Shown here piece after piece: positions 1-7,469 of a stretch of DNA of 62,426 nt. A program made the translations under genes and the position numbers. The stretch lies in NCBI GenBank assembly GCA_037045225.1, contig JBAOHZ010000003.1, positions 1 through 62,426 of the forward strand. The letters are read 5' to 3'. Position 1 is the stretch's first letter. The number at the start of each line of letters is the position of its first letter. This stretch comes from Nitrospira sp. (lineage in GTDB: Bacteria; Nitrospirota; Nitrospiria; Nitrospirales; Nitrospiraceae). The notes below the pieces were generated by a model. The model had not been told where the DNA came from. It ran no database searches and saw only the letters and a list, made by a program, of their open reading frames with translations.

Positions 1-735
1 CCCTTTATCCACGCAATGTGTTCCAATCAAATGGGCCTTCCAATCCTGTTTATCACGCGCTAGCGCGATCTCCTCCTCAGAGCATTTCCCAATCAATTTG
101 TCTGGGTCCGAATCACAGCAATTGATCAGCGAGCGCCCGATCGTGCTGAAATCACAGGTGCTCCTTTTGCCCGTGAAGATTCGCAGCCGGTCCGGATCCC
201 AATCCTCTTCGACATTCTTCGTCATCGATAACCAGGTTGCCGCTAACGCCAAATTCTGATTTGGGGGAGTGTTGGTATCCACGCAAAAAGGCACTGAACT
301 ATCCTGGCTGCCGCATGGGATGGAATCCGGCGGCAGGGTCTCCGCTGCGGATTGAGCTGTCGTCACTGCACCGCTCGTCCGTAGGTCCCATCCATCACGG
401 TCCACCCTGCTCTGCCGTATTTTGGTGTACCTCTCATCGCTACCGGCGGCCGTTCCGCCAGCCGTACTCAAACTTCCAGGATCATCGTAATACTTCTCTT
501 CGGCAGCCCCAGAACACCCTGCCGTGACACAGCCCGGCGTTCCTGAGTACTGCGGTACTCTTGTCATGTTCGGCGCCAAAATCCCCCCACCAATCAAGCC
601 TGAGGCCTTTTGCCCCTCCACCTCGCACTTTGCTTTGAGGTAGAGATCATCAATCCCACTGCAATCTGCGCGGGCCTCCACGACACCACACACCAGACAG
701 ATCGCGAGGCAAATCCCCATGAGCATGCGCTTCAT
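1..735 (-). CDS. traN: TraN mating-pair stabilisation protein, partial (C-terminus beyond window edge)
   Basis: The reverse strand is open from an ATG at 735 to the window edge (245 codons). It starts with a signal peptide (MKRMLMGICLAICLVCGVVE then ARA). The mature part is cysteine-rich and contains a block with a CC pair followed by KCSEEEIALAR and HLIGTHC, which matches the cysteine-rich region of TraN, the outer-membrane protein that stabilises mating pairs in F-type conjugation. A strong Shine-Dalgarno (GGGGAGG) precedes the ATG. It is the last visible gene of the transfer operon, and its position after TraG/TraH/TraF/TraU fits. The C-terminus is outside the window. The family call is a motif-level recognition; the weaker alternative is another cysteine-rich secreted Tra protein. 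Confidence 0.75.
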   Translation of the reverse strand, partial: MKRMLMGICLAICLVCGVVEARADCSGIDDLYLKAKCEVEGQKASGLIGGGILAPNMTRVPQYSGTPGCVTAGCSGAAEEKYYDDPGSLSTAGGTAAGSDERYTKIRQSRVDRDGWDLRTSGAVTTAQSAAETLPPDSIPCGSQDSSVPFCVDTNTPPNQNLALAATWLSMTKNVEEDWDPDRLRIFTGKRSTCDFSTIGRSLINCCDSDPDKLIGKCSEEEIALARDKQDWKAHLIGTHCVDKG

Positions 736-750
736 CACAGACAGCCTCCC

Positions 751-1242
751 CTAGCGACGCGTGCCTAACCGAGCCGTATCCAATGAGGGCACCGTCATCT
801 CGTCCATCCCTACTGCTTCTCCCAGTGAATTTCCGTCCGGCGGATGTCGCGGAGACTGGTCGCTTGCAACGAAGGGGGACAGTTCACCGGCCAAAATCGT
901 CCCAAGCGTGTCACGATCCATAAACTGAATCGGCGTTCCCCGCATGATGATTTGTGCCATCCCCCACCCCCAGTATCGTGCCGTCACTTGATGAATCTGA
1001 ATGTCGAAACCAATTATCAGGTCAGCCCCCAACGCCGCAGCGCTTTGCGCAAGCCTATTCACCATGCTCTGAGTCGCATGGACGATCGGACTGTCATACG
1101 TCTTCGCGCGCCCTCCCCAGAAATCCGTGAATCGGACCACGGCATCCCGCCAAGAAGCGATCCCGACGGTCTCGATCTGAATCAACGCCTGAAAATACCG
1201 ATAGGTATGTCCGGGAATGACATCGACCGTAAGAATTTTCAT
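751..1242 (-). CDS. YbjQ/UPF0145-like protein
   Basis: 163 residues. The N-terminus (MKILTVDVIPGHTYRYFQAL) and the central segment with QSMVNRLAQSAAALGADLIIGF follow the YbjQ (UPF0145) pattern: an opening beta strand, then a helix ending in A-LGA(D/N)-(h)2-G. YbjQ proteins form small oligomeric rings and have been called heavy-metal-binding, but their function is poorly known. About 55 extra residues at the C-terminus are not part of the usual domain. The gene follows the coiled-coil lipoprotein by 6 bases without a clear ribosome site, which suggests translational coupling, and precedes traN. Why such a protein sits in a transfer operon is unclear. Confidence 0.6.
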   Translation of the reverse strand: MKILTVDVIPGHTYRYFQALIQIETVGIASWRDAVVRFTDFWGGRAKTYDSPIVHATQSMVNRLAQSAAALGADLIIGFDIQIHQVTARYWGWGMAQIIMRGTPIQFMDRDTLGTILAGELSPFVASDQSPRHPPDGNSLGEAVGMDEMTVPSLDTARLGTRR

Positions 1243-1248
1243 TCGGGC

Positions 1249-2220
1249 CTATCGCTTTTCGGTATCAGACGGTGACGCCTCAGCCTTCTTCTGAGCATCC
1301 GCGTCAATACTGATCGTCAATGTGTTCATCGGCGCGGCCATCACTTCGCCATCAGTGGGCGGAGGTAGGACACGACCAGGTGAGGCTTTCCCCGCCACCC
1401 CAGAAGCCAGCGGCGCCGATACCGGTTCCGCGTTTTGCCCATTTCCCCCACGGAAGCCATCCAGAAAACGCCGCAACCATCCTTTGTCCGCATCGGGCTT
1501 GGCTCTAGGCGATTCGACCTTAGCCTCTATCACCCTCTGAGGAACGGGCATCGGCGCATCCAGTTTGGCAGGGACAGTAGTCGTCGCCACTGGACTTGGA
1601 GCGACCGCTAGGCTCGTCCCGCTCGGTTCAAGACCCGAGCCCCCAGCGCCTAAGCTCCCCTCCATATTCGGACTGCCAGCCTTGGCGACAGGTTCCGTTT
1701 TGGGAGCACTTCCTGACTTACCCTCACCCAACTGGACACGCGTTTTCTGGACGTCGGGAGCACCCCCTCTAGCCTGCAAGGACTTCCCAAGTTTCCCAAT
1801 CGACAGTTCAACACGTTCGAAGCGATTGGCTAAGGCGACCGTCGTTTCTGTGAGGGTTTCGATCTTCCCCGCAATATTTTGCAGGCGCGCATCGACCCCG
1901 GACAGTTGTTGCGCCTGCTGCGCAAACTGCGCCCGTTGGGACTCGTACTGATTCTGGGTGTCTTTCACCACACCCTTCACGGTTAGGATGTCCCCCTGCA
2001 GTGTTTCCGCTTGAGCCTTCAACCCCATCTGCTCCTGCGCGACATGCCGATACACCTGGGACACGTTATCGACTCGATGGGACAGCTCGTCATGCTCGGT
2101 CTCCATGACTTCCTTCACCGCGAGTTGATGCTGGTACTTGGTTTCCAAATCCTGATATTCCCCGGCGCTGACGCAACCGGACAACACTGCGAGACTAACG
2201 ACCGCCATGCGTTGCCACAT
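1249..2220 (-). CDS. Coiled-coil lipoprotein of the transfer operon
   Basis: 323 residues. The start at 2220 has a good ribosome site (AAAGGAG). Residues 1-16 form a lipoprotein signal with lipobox LSGC. Residues about 20-150 are almost entirely helical and heptad-rich (QYESQRAQFAQQAQQLSG and similar), predicting a long coiled coil. The second half is rich in Pro, Ala, Gly and Ser and looks disordered. Such lipoproteins often span the periplasm, but I do not recognise a named family. The position between the unrecognised gene and the YbjQ-like gene suggests a role in the transfer envelope or in cell-surface contact; that is inference. Confidence 0.7.
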   Translation of the reverse strand: MWQRMAVVSLAVLSGCVSAGEYQDLETKYQHQLAVKEVMETEHDELSHRVDNVSQVYRHVAQEQMGLKAQAETLQGDILTVKGVVKDTQNQYESQRAQFAQQAQQLSGVDARLQNIAGKIETLTETTVALANRFERVELSIGKLGKSLQARGGAPDVQKTRVQLGEGKSGSAPKTEPVAKAGSPNMEGSLGAGGSGLEPSGTSLAVAPSPVATTTVPAKLDAPMPVPQRVIEAKVESPRAKPDADKGWLRRFLDGFRGGNGQNAEPVSAPLASGVAGKASPGRVLPPPTDGEVMAAPMNTLTISIDADAQKKAEASPSDTEKR

Positions 2221-2264
2221 ACCGTGCTCCTTTCATACGACAGGGTTGACTGACTCTCTTTTCC

Positions 2265-2909
2265 CTACTGATGGAGAAATGCCTTCACCGCGCCCCGCGG
2301 TTCATACTCCGTCACCGTCACGCGGGCGACATGACCGATGACATCATGCAGGGCCACTACGAGATCATCGACGGCCTGAAAATGTTTCACATACGGGCTG
2401 AGATCTTCTGCTCGGAGACGAATGCTATTGAGCGCGTTATCCAGTGCGCGAATCACCGGCACCAGTCTCACCGTGTCTCCGACCCGTGGCGTAATGACCC
2501 GCGCATTGCGCCTCGCCGCCATCACGCTCCGCTCTTTCAGATCGGGATACGGCTCCTGGGGAAGCAACTCGAACTCCCCCACTCCAAGTTCTCGTAGGAT
2601 CCCCTTTGCCCGCGCCACCCATTGCTCCACACGAGCCAACTCGTTGCGCACTTGCTCAATGGAGAGCTGAGATCCTGCTGCCCGCCGAAGCCGATGAATT
2701 ACCTTGTCGAACATGTACAGCATGGAGACACAGGCCATCCCCGCCTTTGTTTGTGGTAAAAGGAGCACCGAATTCGGATCTTCCAGCCGCCGCTTGTTCT
2801 CCTCCGCCCGATCGGGCCTTCGTCCATTCGTCGGAGATGCGCTCCGAAGAGACTGGCCCTCGCGCCGTACCATCCCCAGTTGTCGCTCTGCGTCCACCCC
2901 ATGAGCCAT
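2265..2909 (-). CDS. Uncharacterised helical protein
   Basis: 214 residues. The start at 2909 is set by a strong Shine-Dalgarno (GAGGAGGTGAG) a few bases upstream. The first 55 residues are charged and probably disordered. Residues about 60-130 are predicted helical (MFDKVIHRLRRAAGSQLSIE then ELARVEQWVARAKGILRELG), and the end is a mixed region (DDLVVALHDVIGHVARVTVT). No signal peptide, membrane segment or catalytic motif is seen. It lies between the NusA-like gene (15 bases away) and the coiled-coil lipoprotein, in the same direction. I do not recognise the family. Confidence 0.6.
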   Translation of the reverse strand: MAHGVDAERQLGMVRREGQSLRSASPTNGRRPDRAEENKRRLEDPNSVLLLPQTKAGMACVSMLYMFDKVIHRLRRAAGSQLSIEQVRNELARVEQWVARAKGILRELGVGEFELLPQEPYPDLKERSVMAARRNARVITPRVGDTVRLVPVIRALDNALNSIRLRAEDLSPYVKHFQAVDDLVVALHDVIGHVARVTVTEYEPRGAVKAFLHQ

Positions 2910-2924
2910 GCCTCACCTCCTCGA

Positions 2925-3578
2925 TTACGCCCGAGCTGTCTTCCCCAGATCCGCTTCGTCCACGAGCACCAGTCCATACCCGGTCAATTTGCTGGCCACC
3001 GCAGCATTCATCCCCTTGCGACCAAGAAACTGTGCGATCGTGCCCCGTTCAACAATGACTCGCGCCTGATGTTCTTCCCGATACACGTCCACTCGTCGCA
3101 CTGACCGACTCGGGGCAGGCGCTAATGCCTCGCGAATGTAGGCTTCCACCTCCGTGTGATACTTCACGAGTGCGATCGTGCGGGATGTGTAGGTCCGGAA
3201 CTCGTACAACAGAGGCTTGCAGGTCGCGATGACATCTTCCCCCGTGCGATAAGTCTCGACCGCAATCTTCACAAACGACGCGGCTTGAGCCGTCGCCACA
3301 CGCTTGATGTGCACATGGTCGTCCGCCAACACCGGAGCCAGCACTAACTCCGCAATACGGCGGAAGTAGTGCATCGATCGCTGCGACAGCATCGGAAACT
3401 CGTCACCGACCTTGTAAACAGCTCCCATCAATGAGTCGCGTACCTTGTACTGACGGTCGGCATACTGATGCGGCAAGATGGCGTACCTCCCGATGGAATC
3501 CGCCCACAGCAGATATGCGCTGTGCCCCGGATCCATCCGAATGACCCGAGCCATCACTAAGTCTCCCACCTGCACCAT
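2925..3578 (-). CDS. NusA-like S1-KH-KH RNA-binding protein lacking the RNA-polymerase-binding domain
   Basis: 217 residues that follow the second half of transcription factor NusA. Residues 1-75 resemble the S1 domain (VQVGDLVMARVI, then GRYAILPHQYADRQYKVRD and a segment resembling the NusA piece leading to LSR). Residues about 80-150 correspond to KH1, ending in AYIREALAPAPSRSVRRVDV, the counterpart of NusA 'FIANALSPA.V..V'. Residues about 155-215 correspond to KH2 with GRKGMNAAVASKLTGYGLVL, matching 'GRxGQNVRLAAKLTGW'. The KH1 GxxG loop is not preserved; the KH2 loop is GRKG. The usual N-terminal polymerase-binding domain is missing. A GTAATAC motif lies about 94 bases upstream. Inference: an element-encoded elongation or antitermination factor, or an RNA-binding regulator. 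Confidence 0.7.
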   Translation of the reverse strand: MVQVGDLVMARVIRMDPGHSAYLLWADSIGRYAILPHQYADRQYKVRDSLMGAVYKVGDEFPMLSQRSMHYFRRIAELVLAPVLADDHVHIKRVATAQAASFVKIAVETYRTGEDVIATCKPLLYEFRTYTSRTIALVKYHTEVEAYIREALAPAPSRSVRRVDVYREEHQARVIVERGTIAQFLGRKGMNAAVASKLTGYGLVLVDEADLGKTARA

Positions 3579-3660
3579 TCGTCACTCGCCTGTGCTATAG
3601 TTTTTCGACCTGTATACGCACTTGCCACCTGCGTGTAGTTCGAGACTCGGTCTCACAACT

Positions 3661-4959
3661 ATGCCCAACAGGTATTACCGGATCACTCCCACTCCGCTTC
3701 TATCCTCATCCAGAGGGAAGATCCGCTCTCTTGCGTACCTTGCTTGGCTGTGGTCTAGTCGGACGATCAGCGTGCTCCTCCTCGTGCTCGTCACCTTGGT
3801 ATCTTGTGCCCCCGTCTTCACGCCGACCACTTTGCAGAACTTCAAAGAATCGCGTGAAACCACCTCAACGACGGCTGTAGAACGTCCTCGATTGGCACTA
3901 TCACCCCACAGCGATGGCCTGGGATGGACGGTGAGAGTCACCCAAACCGTTGAGGAGACGAATCGGATCAAGCGAGAAGAAGTCTGGGGAGGATATACCT
4001 ATGAACGTCGGCTCAATCTTGTCACGATGGTGGGAGGGGGACTACTGTGCGGTCCAAATCTCCTGTTGAATACCCTCTTTTCCATAGGAACACCAAACCA
4101 GCCCGGATGGAGTTCACCATGGCAATACTGCCTTGCCGCCGCCGGCTACGACGTGCCTGGCCGCGCCGATACCCGAACTCGGATCGCTGATGACCTCGAT
4201 CCCCAGGTTCAGACTGTTACGCGGATAATTGTGGACGGTGACCTTCGGCTCACTTTTGCCGCCGATGGACGGGACCGCATTGGGATTGCCGTCCCTGTAA
4301 GTAAGGATTCTCAAGGGACGCACATCCGCCTTCGATGGCTTGCACAGGCCTTACGGGAACACGGCGTGAATCCTGCCGACGTCCCAGACGGGACCGTCGA
4401 AATTTCCTACAGTCCAACTGTCGACAACCCCGGCCCGACCACACAGTTGCCGATCGACGGGCACGTACTCACCGCCATGCTGCAGCACGATCTCGCGGTG
4501 CTCCCCCAAGATCGCTGGCCGAAGCAGCCTCGCCTCAGGCTGGCGGTCAACAATGACTGGGGACACGAACAGTCCCAGTTGATAGTAGACAGGCTTATTG
4601 GCCGTATGAAGGAGCGCGGCCTTCCGCTGGTCGTCCGAAACGAACGGTATCGGAAACTAGTTCCTGTCCAGGTCCGGCAACTCGCTCCGTTCTTTACTGA
4701 TGAGCGGCAACCGTCAGCCGGCATGGGCACCGGAGCCAATCTGCTCGTATCCATCGACATCGCCTCTGCTTCAGATCAGGGGCTGCTGCTCACCACGACT
4801 CTTGTCTCTGTTGAGACAGCACAAGTGCTGGCTCAGTTTGTCCTCGAATGTCCGATCAACGCCGTCGCGCCAACGGCCGAAACTCTGGCGGCAGTCGTCA
4901 CCGATCTCGTCCTGCCCCATGATCCCACTCTCACACGGGGATGGTTCGTCACACCATGA
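3661..4959 (+). CDS. Predicted lipoprotein A of a paralogous pair
   Basis: 432 residues from ATG 3661; an in-frame TTG at 3622 is less likely. After a basic N-terminus, a hydrophobic stretch ends in TLVSC, which reads as a lipobox. The mature N-terminal part contains LALSPHSDGLGWTVRVTQTV, which parallels VTLTPHHDQQRLTIRVTQRS in the next gene, so the two are probably distant paralogues. The C-terminal half looks like an alpha/beta domain (LLVSIDIASASDQGLLLTTT). No known family is recognised. It is transcribed opposite to the surrounding transfer operon and overlaps the next gene as ATGA, so the two form their own small operon. Confidence 0.65.
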   Translation: MPNRYYRITPTPLLSSSRGKIRSLAYLAWLWSSRTISVLLLVLVTLVSCAPVFTPTTLQNFKESRETTSTTAVERPRLALSPHSDGLGWTVRVTQTVEETNRIKREEVWGGYTYERRLNLVTMVGGGLLCGPNLLLNTLFSIGTPNQPGWSSPWQYCLAAAGYDVPGRADTRTRIADDLDPQVQTVTRIIVDGDLRLTFAADGRDRIGIAVPVSKDSQGTHIRLRWLAQALREHGVNPADVPDGTVEISYSPTVDNPGPTTQLPIDGHVLTAMLQHDLAVLPQDRWPKQPRLRLAVNNDWGHEQSQLIVDRLIGRMKERGLPLVVRNERYRKLVPVQVRQLAPFFTDERQPSAGMGTGANLLVSIDIASASDQGLLLTTTLVSVETAQVLAQFVLECPINAVAPTAETLAAVVTDLVLPHDPTLTRGWFVTP

Positions 4960-6080
4960 CACGATATGGCACATTCCTCATCTGCTTCCTCGCCACCAGT
5001 GCGGTCGGGTGTTCGTCTCTCATACTCTCCAACATCCCGGTGCCGGGAGAAAATACCTCGACTCGAGAAATCGCGCGCACTCCGATCGATGTACCAGAGG
5101 TTACCCTTACACCCCATCACGATCAGCAACGCCTCACCATTCGCGTGACACAACGCTCCCAAATCACCCTCGAGACGGACACGCCGATGCAGGCCGAGGC
5201 CCGACGCTATGTGTTTTCGCCTACCGCTCCCCTTGCCGGCGCTGTTCATTGTCCGGTACTGACTGTTGCCTACGTGATTTCAGCCGGACACCTAGGCTCA
5301 CAATCTCTTGCTCCCGCCTGCCGACGGCTCCTGATGCAGGAGCCTCTTGCCGGATCGCCGCGGGTTGCCGCCGAGATCGAACACCGCTACGAGACACGCA
5401 CCACAACAGAGCCCGTGCGCTACGCCACACTGAGAGTGGCATGGGACGATGCGATACATCCGCCACTGGTCTATGACGTGAATCCCGATGGAGAGGTGTC
5501 CATTCCTCAACACGCACTCCGTTCGGGGACGGAGCGCGACCCGTCGACGCTTCCCACACTGTCTATCCTCGTCGACAATCGCGTCCTCTGGACTCATCGC
5601 CTTACTCCTAGCGAGATGACACCAAGTGGCCCATTGCCAGACGAACCGAACACGGCAGGTACGAGCTGGCCACCGATCGTCGCACTCGTCCTCGAACCGC
5701 TCGATGGCGCTGCACCACCTGCGTTGAGAGCATGGGGACGTTTGGTGACACAGGCTTTATTAGAACGCCACATCTGTGTGGTCGCACCAATAACCTTCGC
5801 GAAAGACTTACAGGATGAGCTGCTACTCCACCAATCCGGGCGGATCAGTGACCAGACGGCTGTTCACTTTGGCAAATGGATACCCGCCTCTGTGGCGCTC
5901 ACCATCAGAAACGGGGCCGCCAATCAGGGAATAGCTATTCTAGAATTTGTGGATATTCAGAGAGCGGAACGAATCAGATACGACGTCCTACGATATAGTA
6001 GCGACTGGAAAGAGGATGCGCAGATGCTGAAGGCCTATATGCAAACAGTCTTCCCCAAAGGATATCAATCCTGCTCATAG
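4956..6080 (+). CDS. Predicted lipoprotein B of a paralogous pair
   Basis: 374 residues from the ATG at 4956, which overlaps the stop codon of the previous gene (ATGA); an in-frame ATG five codons upstream also exists. The N-terminus has a hydrophobic stretch ending in TSAVGC followed by SSL, a clear lipobox. The block VTLTPHHDQQRLTIRVTQRS mirrors the preceding gene, as does the C-terminal strand pattern (VALTIRNGAANQGIAILEFV). Both proteins are likely anchored in the outer or inner membrane facing the periplasm. Function unknown; the ATGA coupling suggests they act together. Confidence 0.65.
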   Translation: MTRYGTFLICFLATSAVGCSSLILSNIPVPGENTSTREIARTPIDVPEVTLTPHHDQQRLTIRVTQRSQITLETDTPMQAEARRYVFSPTAPLAGAVHCPVLTVAYVISAGHLGSQSLAPACRRLLMQEPLAGSPRVAAEIEHRYETRTTTEPVRYATLRVAWDDAIHPPLVYDVNPDGEVSIPQHALRSGTERDPSTLPTLSILVDNRVLWTHRLTPSEMTPSGPLPDEPNTAGTSWPPIVALVLEPLDGAAPPALRAWGRLVTQALLERHICVVAPITFAKDLQDELLLHQSGRISDQTAVHFGKWIPASVALTIRNGAANQGIAILEFVDIQRAERIRYDVLRYSSDWKEDAQMLKAYMQTVFPKGYQSCS

Positions 6081-6085
6081 CAATC

Positions 6086-6493
6086 TCACTTCGCATCCTG
6101 TACCTCAAGCACGCAATCGCCATACACAGTGATCAGGAGTGAACCTGGATACATCGTGATGGCCTGTTTATCCGACCCACTCTTCGACATGTCCCCAACA
6201 GATGTCTCAATCCTAGTGTTTAAGAGCGCACGCCCCTTTGTCACATCTCGACAATAGCCTACAAGTTCATCCAATACCGCCAGGGCATTGGCCTCGAAGG
6301 ATGGCCTAAAACGTTTTGAAAGCACGGCGATCGTCGAATGACCTGCCATCTTTCCAGGAATTGCTGATCCCACAAATGCGCCTAGCCAGTTATCTGTTCT
6401 GGTCTCTCCTATCGAAGGGTGAGCGGAAAACACGAATAGAAAACTTAGACTCAAAACACTACCCGACCGAAGCAGCCTCATAGCGGTCTCCAT
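6086..6493 (-). CDS. Small exported protein
   Basis: 135 residues with a signal peptide: basic MRLLRSGS, a hydrophobic LSLSFLFVFSAH core and a likely cleavage after SIG or shortly before. The mature part has two cysteines (GYCRD and GDCVLEV) that could form a disulfide. It lies directly downstream of the TraG C-terminal-like ORF in the same direction, within the transfer operon, and ends against the convergent lipoprotein B gene. No family is recognised. A role in the periplasmic part of transfer is a guess from context. Confidence 0.55.
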   Translation of the reverse strand: METAMRLLRSGSVLSLSFLFVFSAHPSIGETRTDNWLGAFVGSAIPGKMAGHSTIAVLSKRFRPSFEANALAVLDELVGYCRDVTKGRALLNTRIETSVGDMSKSGSDKQAITMYPGSLLITVYGDCVLEVQDAK

Positions 6494-6518
6494 AGATCCG
6501 ACTGGTAATCGTAGTCAG

Positions 6519-7469
6519 TTACTTGTTGCTACCGGTATTCACATCCGGTGATGACTGTTTCGGAATCTTCAACAGCGACTCTTGGCCTTCCTGCCACTTC
6601 GGCATAGCCCCAAAGGCACTCGACGCCTCTTCACCCATGATACCGATAGCCGATGTGCGTACCGCATTATACGCGGCATTGGCAGCAAAATTCTGTAATT
6701 CCTCGGGAGACATGCTTTGTGCCCGACCCGTCTTTTCCAAATGTTCGACAGAACTGCGCGCAAACGAGATAGCATTATCCATAACGCCGGAGTATTCTTT
6801 CCACCAGGCGCCCATATTTTGATGCGAGTCCAAAAGACCGCTCGGTCCCCCACCTCCACCAGGGCCATTCGGCACGGGTCCACCACCTGGCTGAACCGGT
6901 GTTCCTCCAACCCCTCCCCCACCAAATTTCCCCATTCGTCCTTTGAGGATCAAATATCGCGAAGCCCCATCCATTCCGATCCGACCAAATTCAAGCCCAT
7001 AAGCAATCGCCTCGTCCGTCTGCGTAGGGTTTGAAATATCGGTGCCTTTGGCCGCAAACGCCATTTGGGTAATCGTGAGATTCGCCCCACTATCATGATG
7101 AAATTGCACGCGATTGAAGTCATGAAAATCGGAGCCTTTGTGACCGGACGAACTCAGCACATTCCCGCTACCGTCAAGTACATCGTTAACCGCAAATCCA
7201 TGTGCCGCATACTCATTCTTCGATAGCTCCTTCGTATTTGCAATCACGCTCGCCCCATCAGGAGACTGCGTATACTCCACCACCTGGAAGTGTTCTTGCC
7301 CTTGCGCATCTGTGCGGTACTGCCCGATCTTTCCTGTTTGCAAGTCCGTCACTTCGGACGCGATCAACTGACCCGATTGAGGACTATAGTAGAACGTCCC
7401 TTGCAGCTCCTTCGTCTGGCCTGGATGCATAGGATCAGGCCACGGTGAAGATGCCGGATTTCCGCTCAT
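6519..7469 (-). CDS. TraG C-terminal-like protein (separate gene or frameshifted TraG tail)
   Basis: 316 residues if it starts at the ATG at 7469, which overlaps the end of traG by 35 bases in another frame. The N-terminal third (LQGTFYYSPQSGQLIASEVT, HFQVVEYTQSPDGASVI) has the same beta-repeat style as the long C-terminal half of TraG, which has LSGTF and LSGQF repeats. A Gly/Pro-rich linker (GGGGVGGTPVQPGGGP) follows, then a helical C-terminus. No convincing ribosome site precedes the ATG. It may be the natural end of TraG separated by a frameshift, or a coupled partner gene. I favour a TraG-derived tail but cannot choose. Confidence 0.55.
   Translation of the reverse strand: MSGNPASSPWPDPMHPGQTKELQGTFYYSPQSGQLIASEVTDLQTGKIGQYRTDAQGQEHFQVVEYTQSPDGASVIANTKELSKNEYAAHGFAVNDVLDGSGNVLSSSGHKGSDFHDFNRVQFHHDSGANLTITQMAFAAKGTDISNPTQTDEAIAYGLEFGRIGMDGASRYLILKGRMGKFGGGGVGGTPVQPGGGPVPNGPGGGGGPSGLLDSHQNMGAWWKEYSGVMDNAISFARSSVEHLEKTGRAQSMSPEELQNFAANAAYNAVRTSAIGIMGEEASSAFGAMPKWQEGQESLLKIPKQSSPDVNTGSNK

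Noticed and set aside
487..493. GTAATAC on the plus strand
   Set aside because: It lies inside traN, and no plus-strand gene follows; treated as a chance match.
4700..5476. 258-residue plus-strand frame overlapping both lipoprotein genes
   Set aside because: It spans the junction of two better-supported genes in another frame and looks like random Arg/Ser-rich translation.
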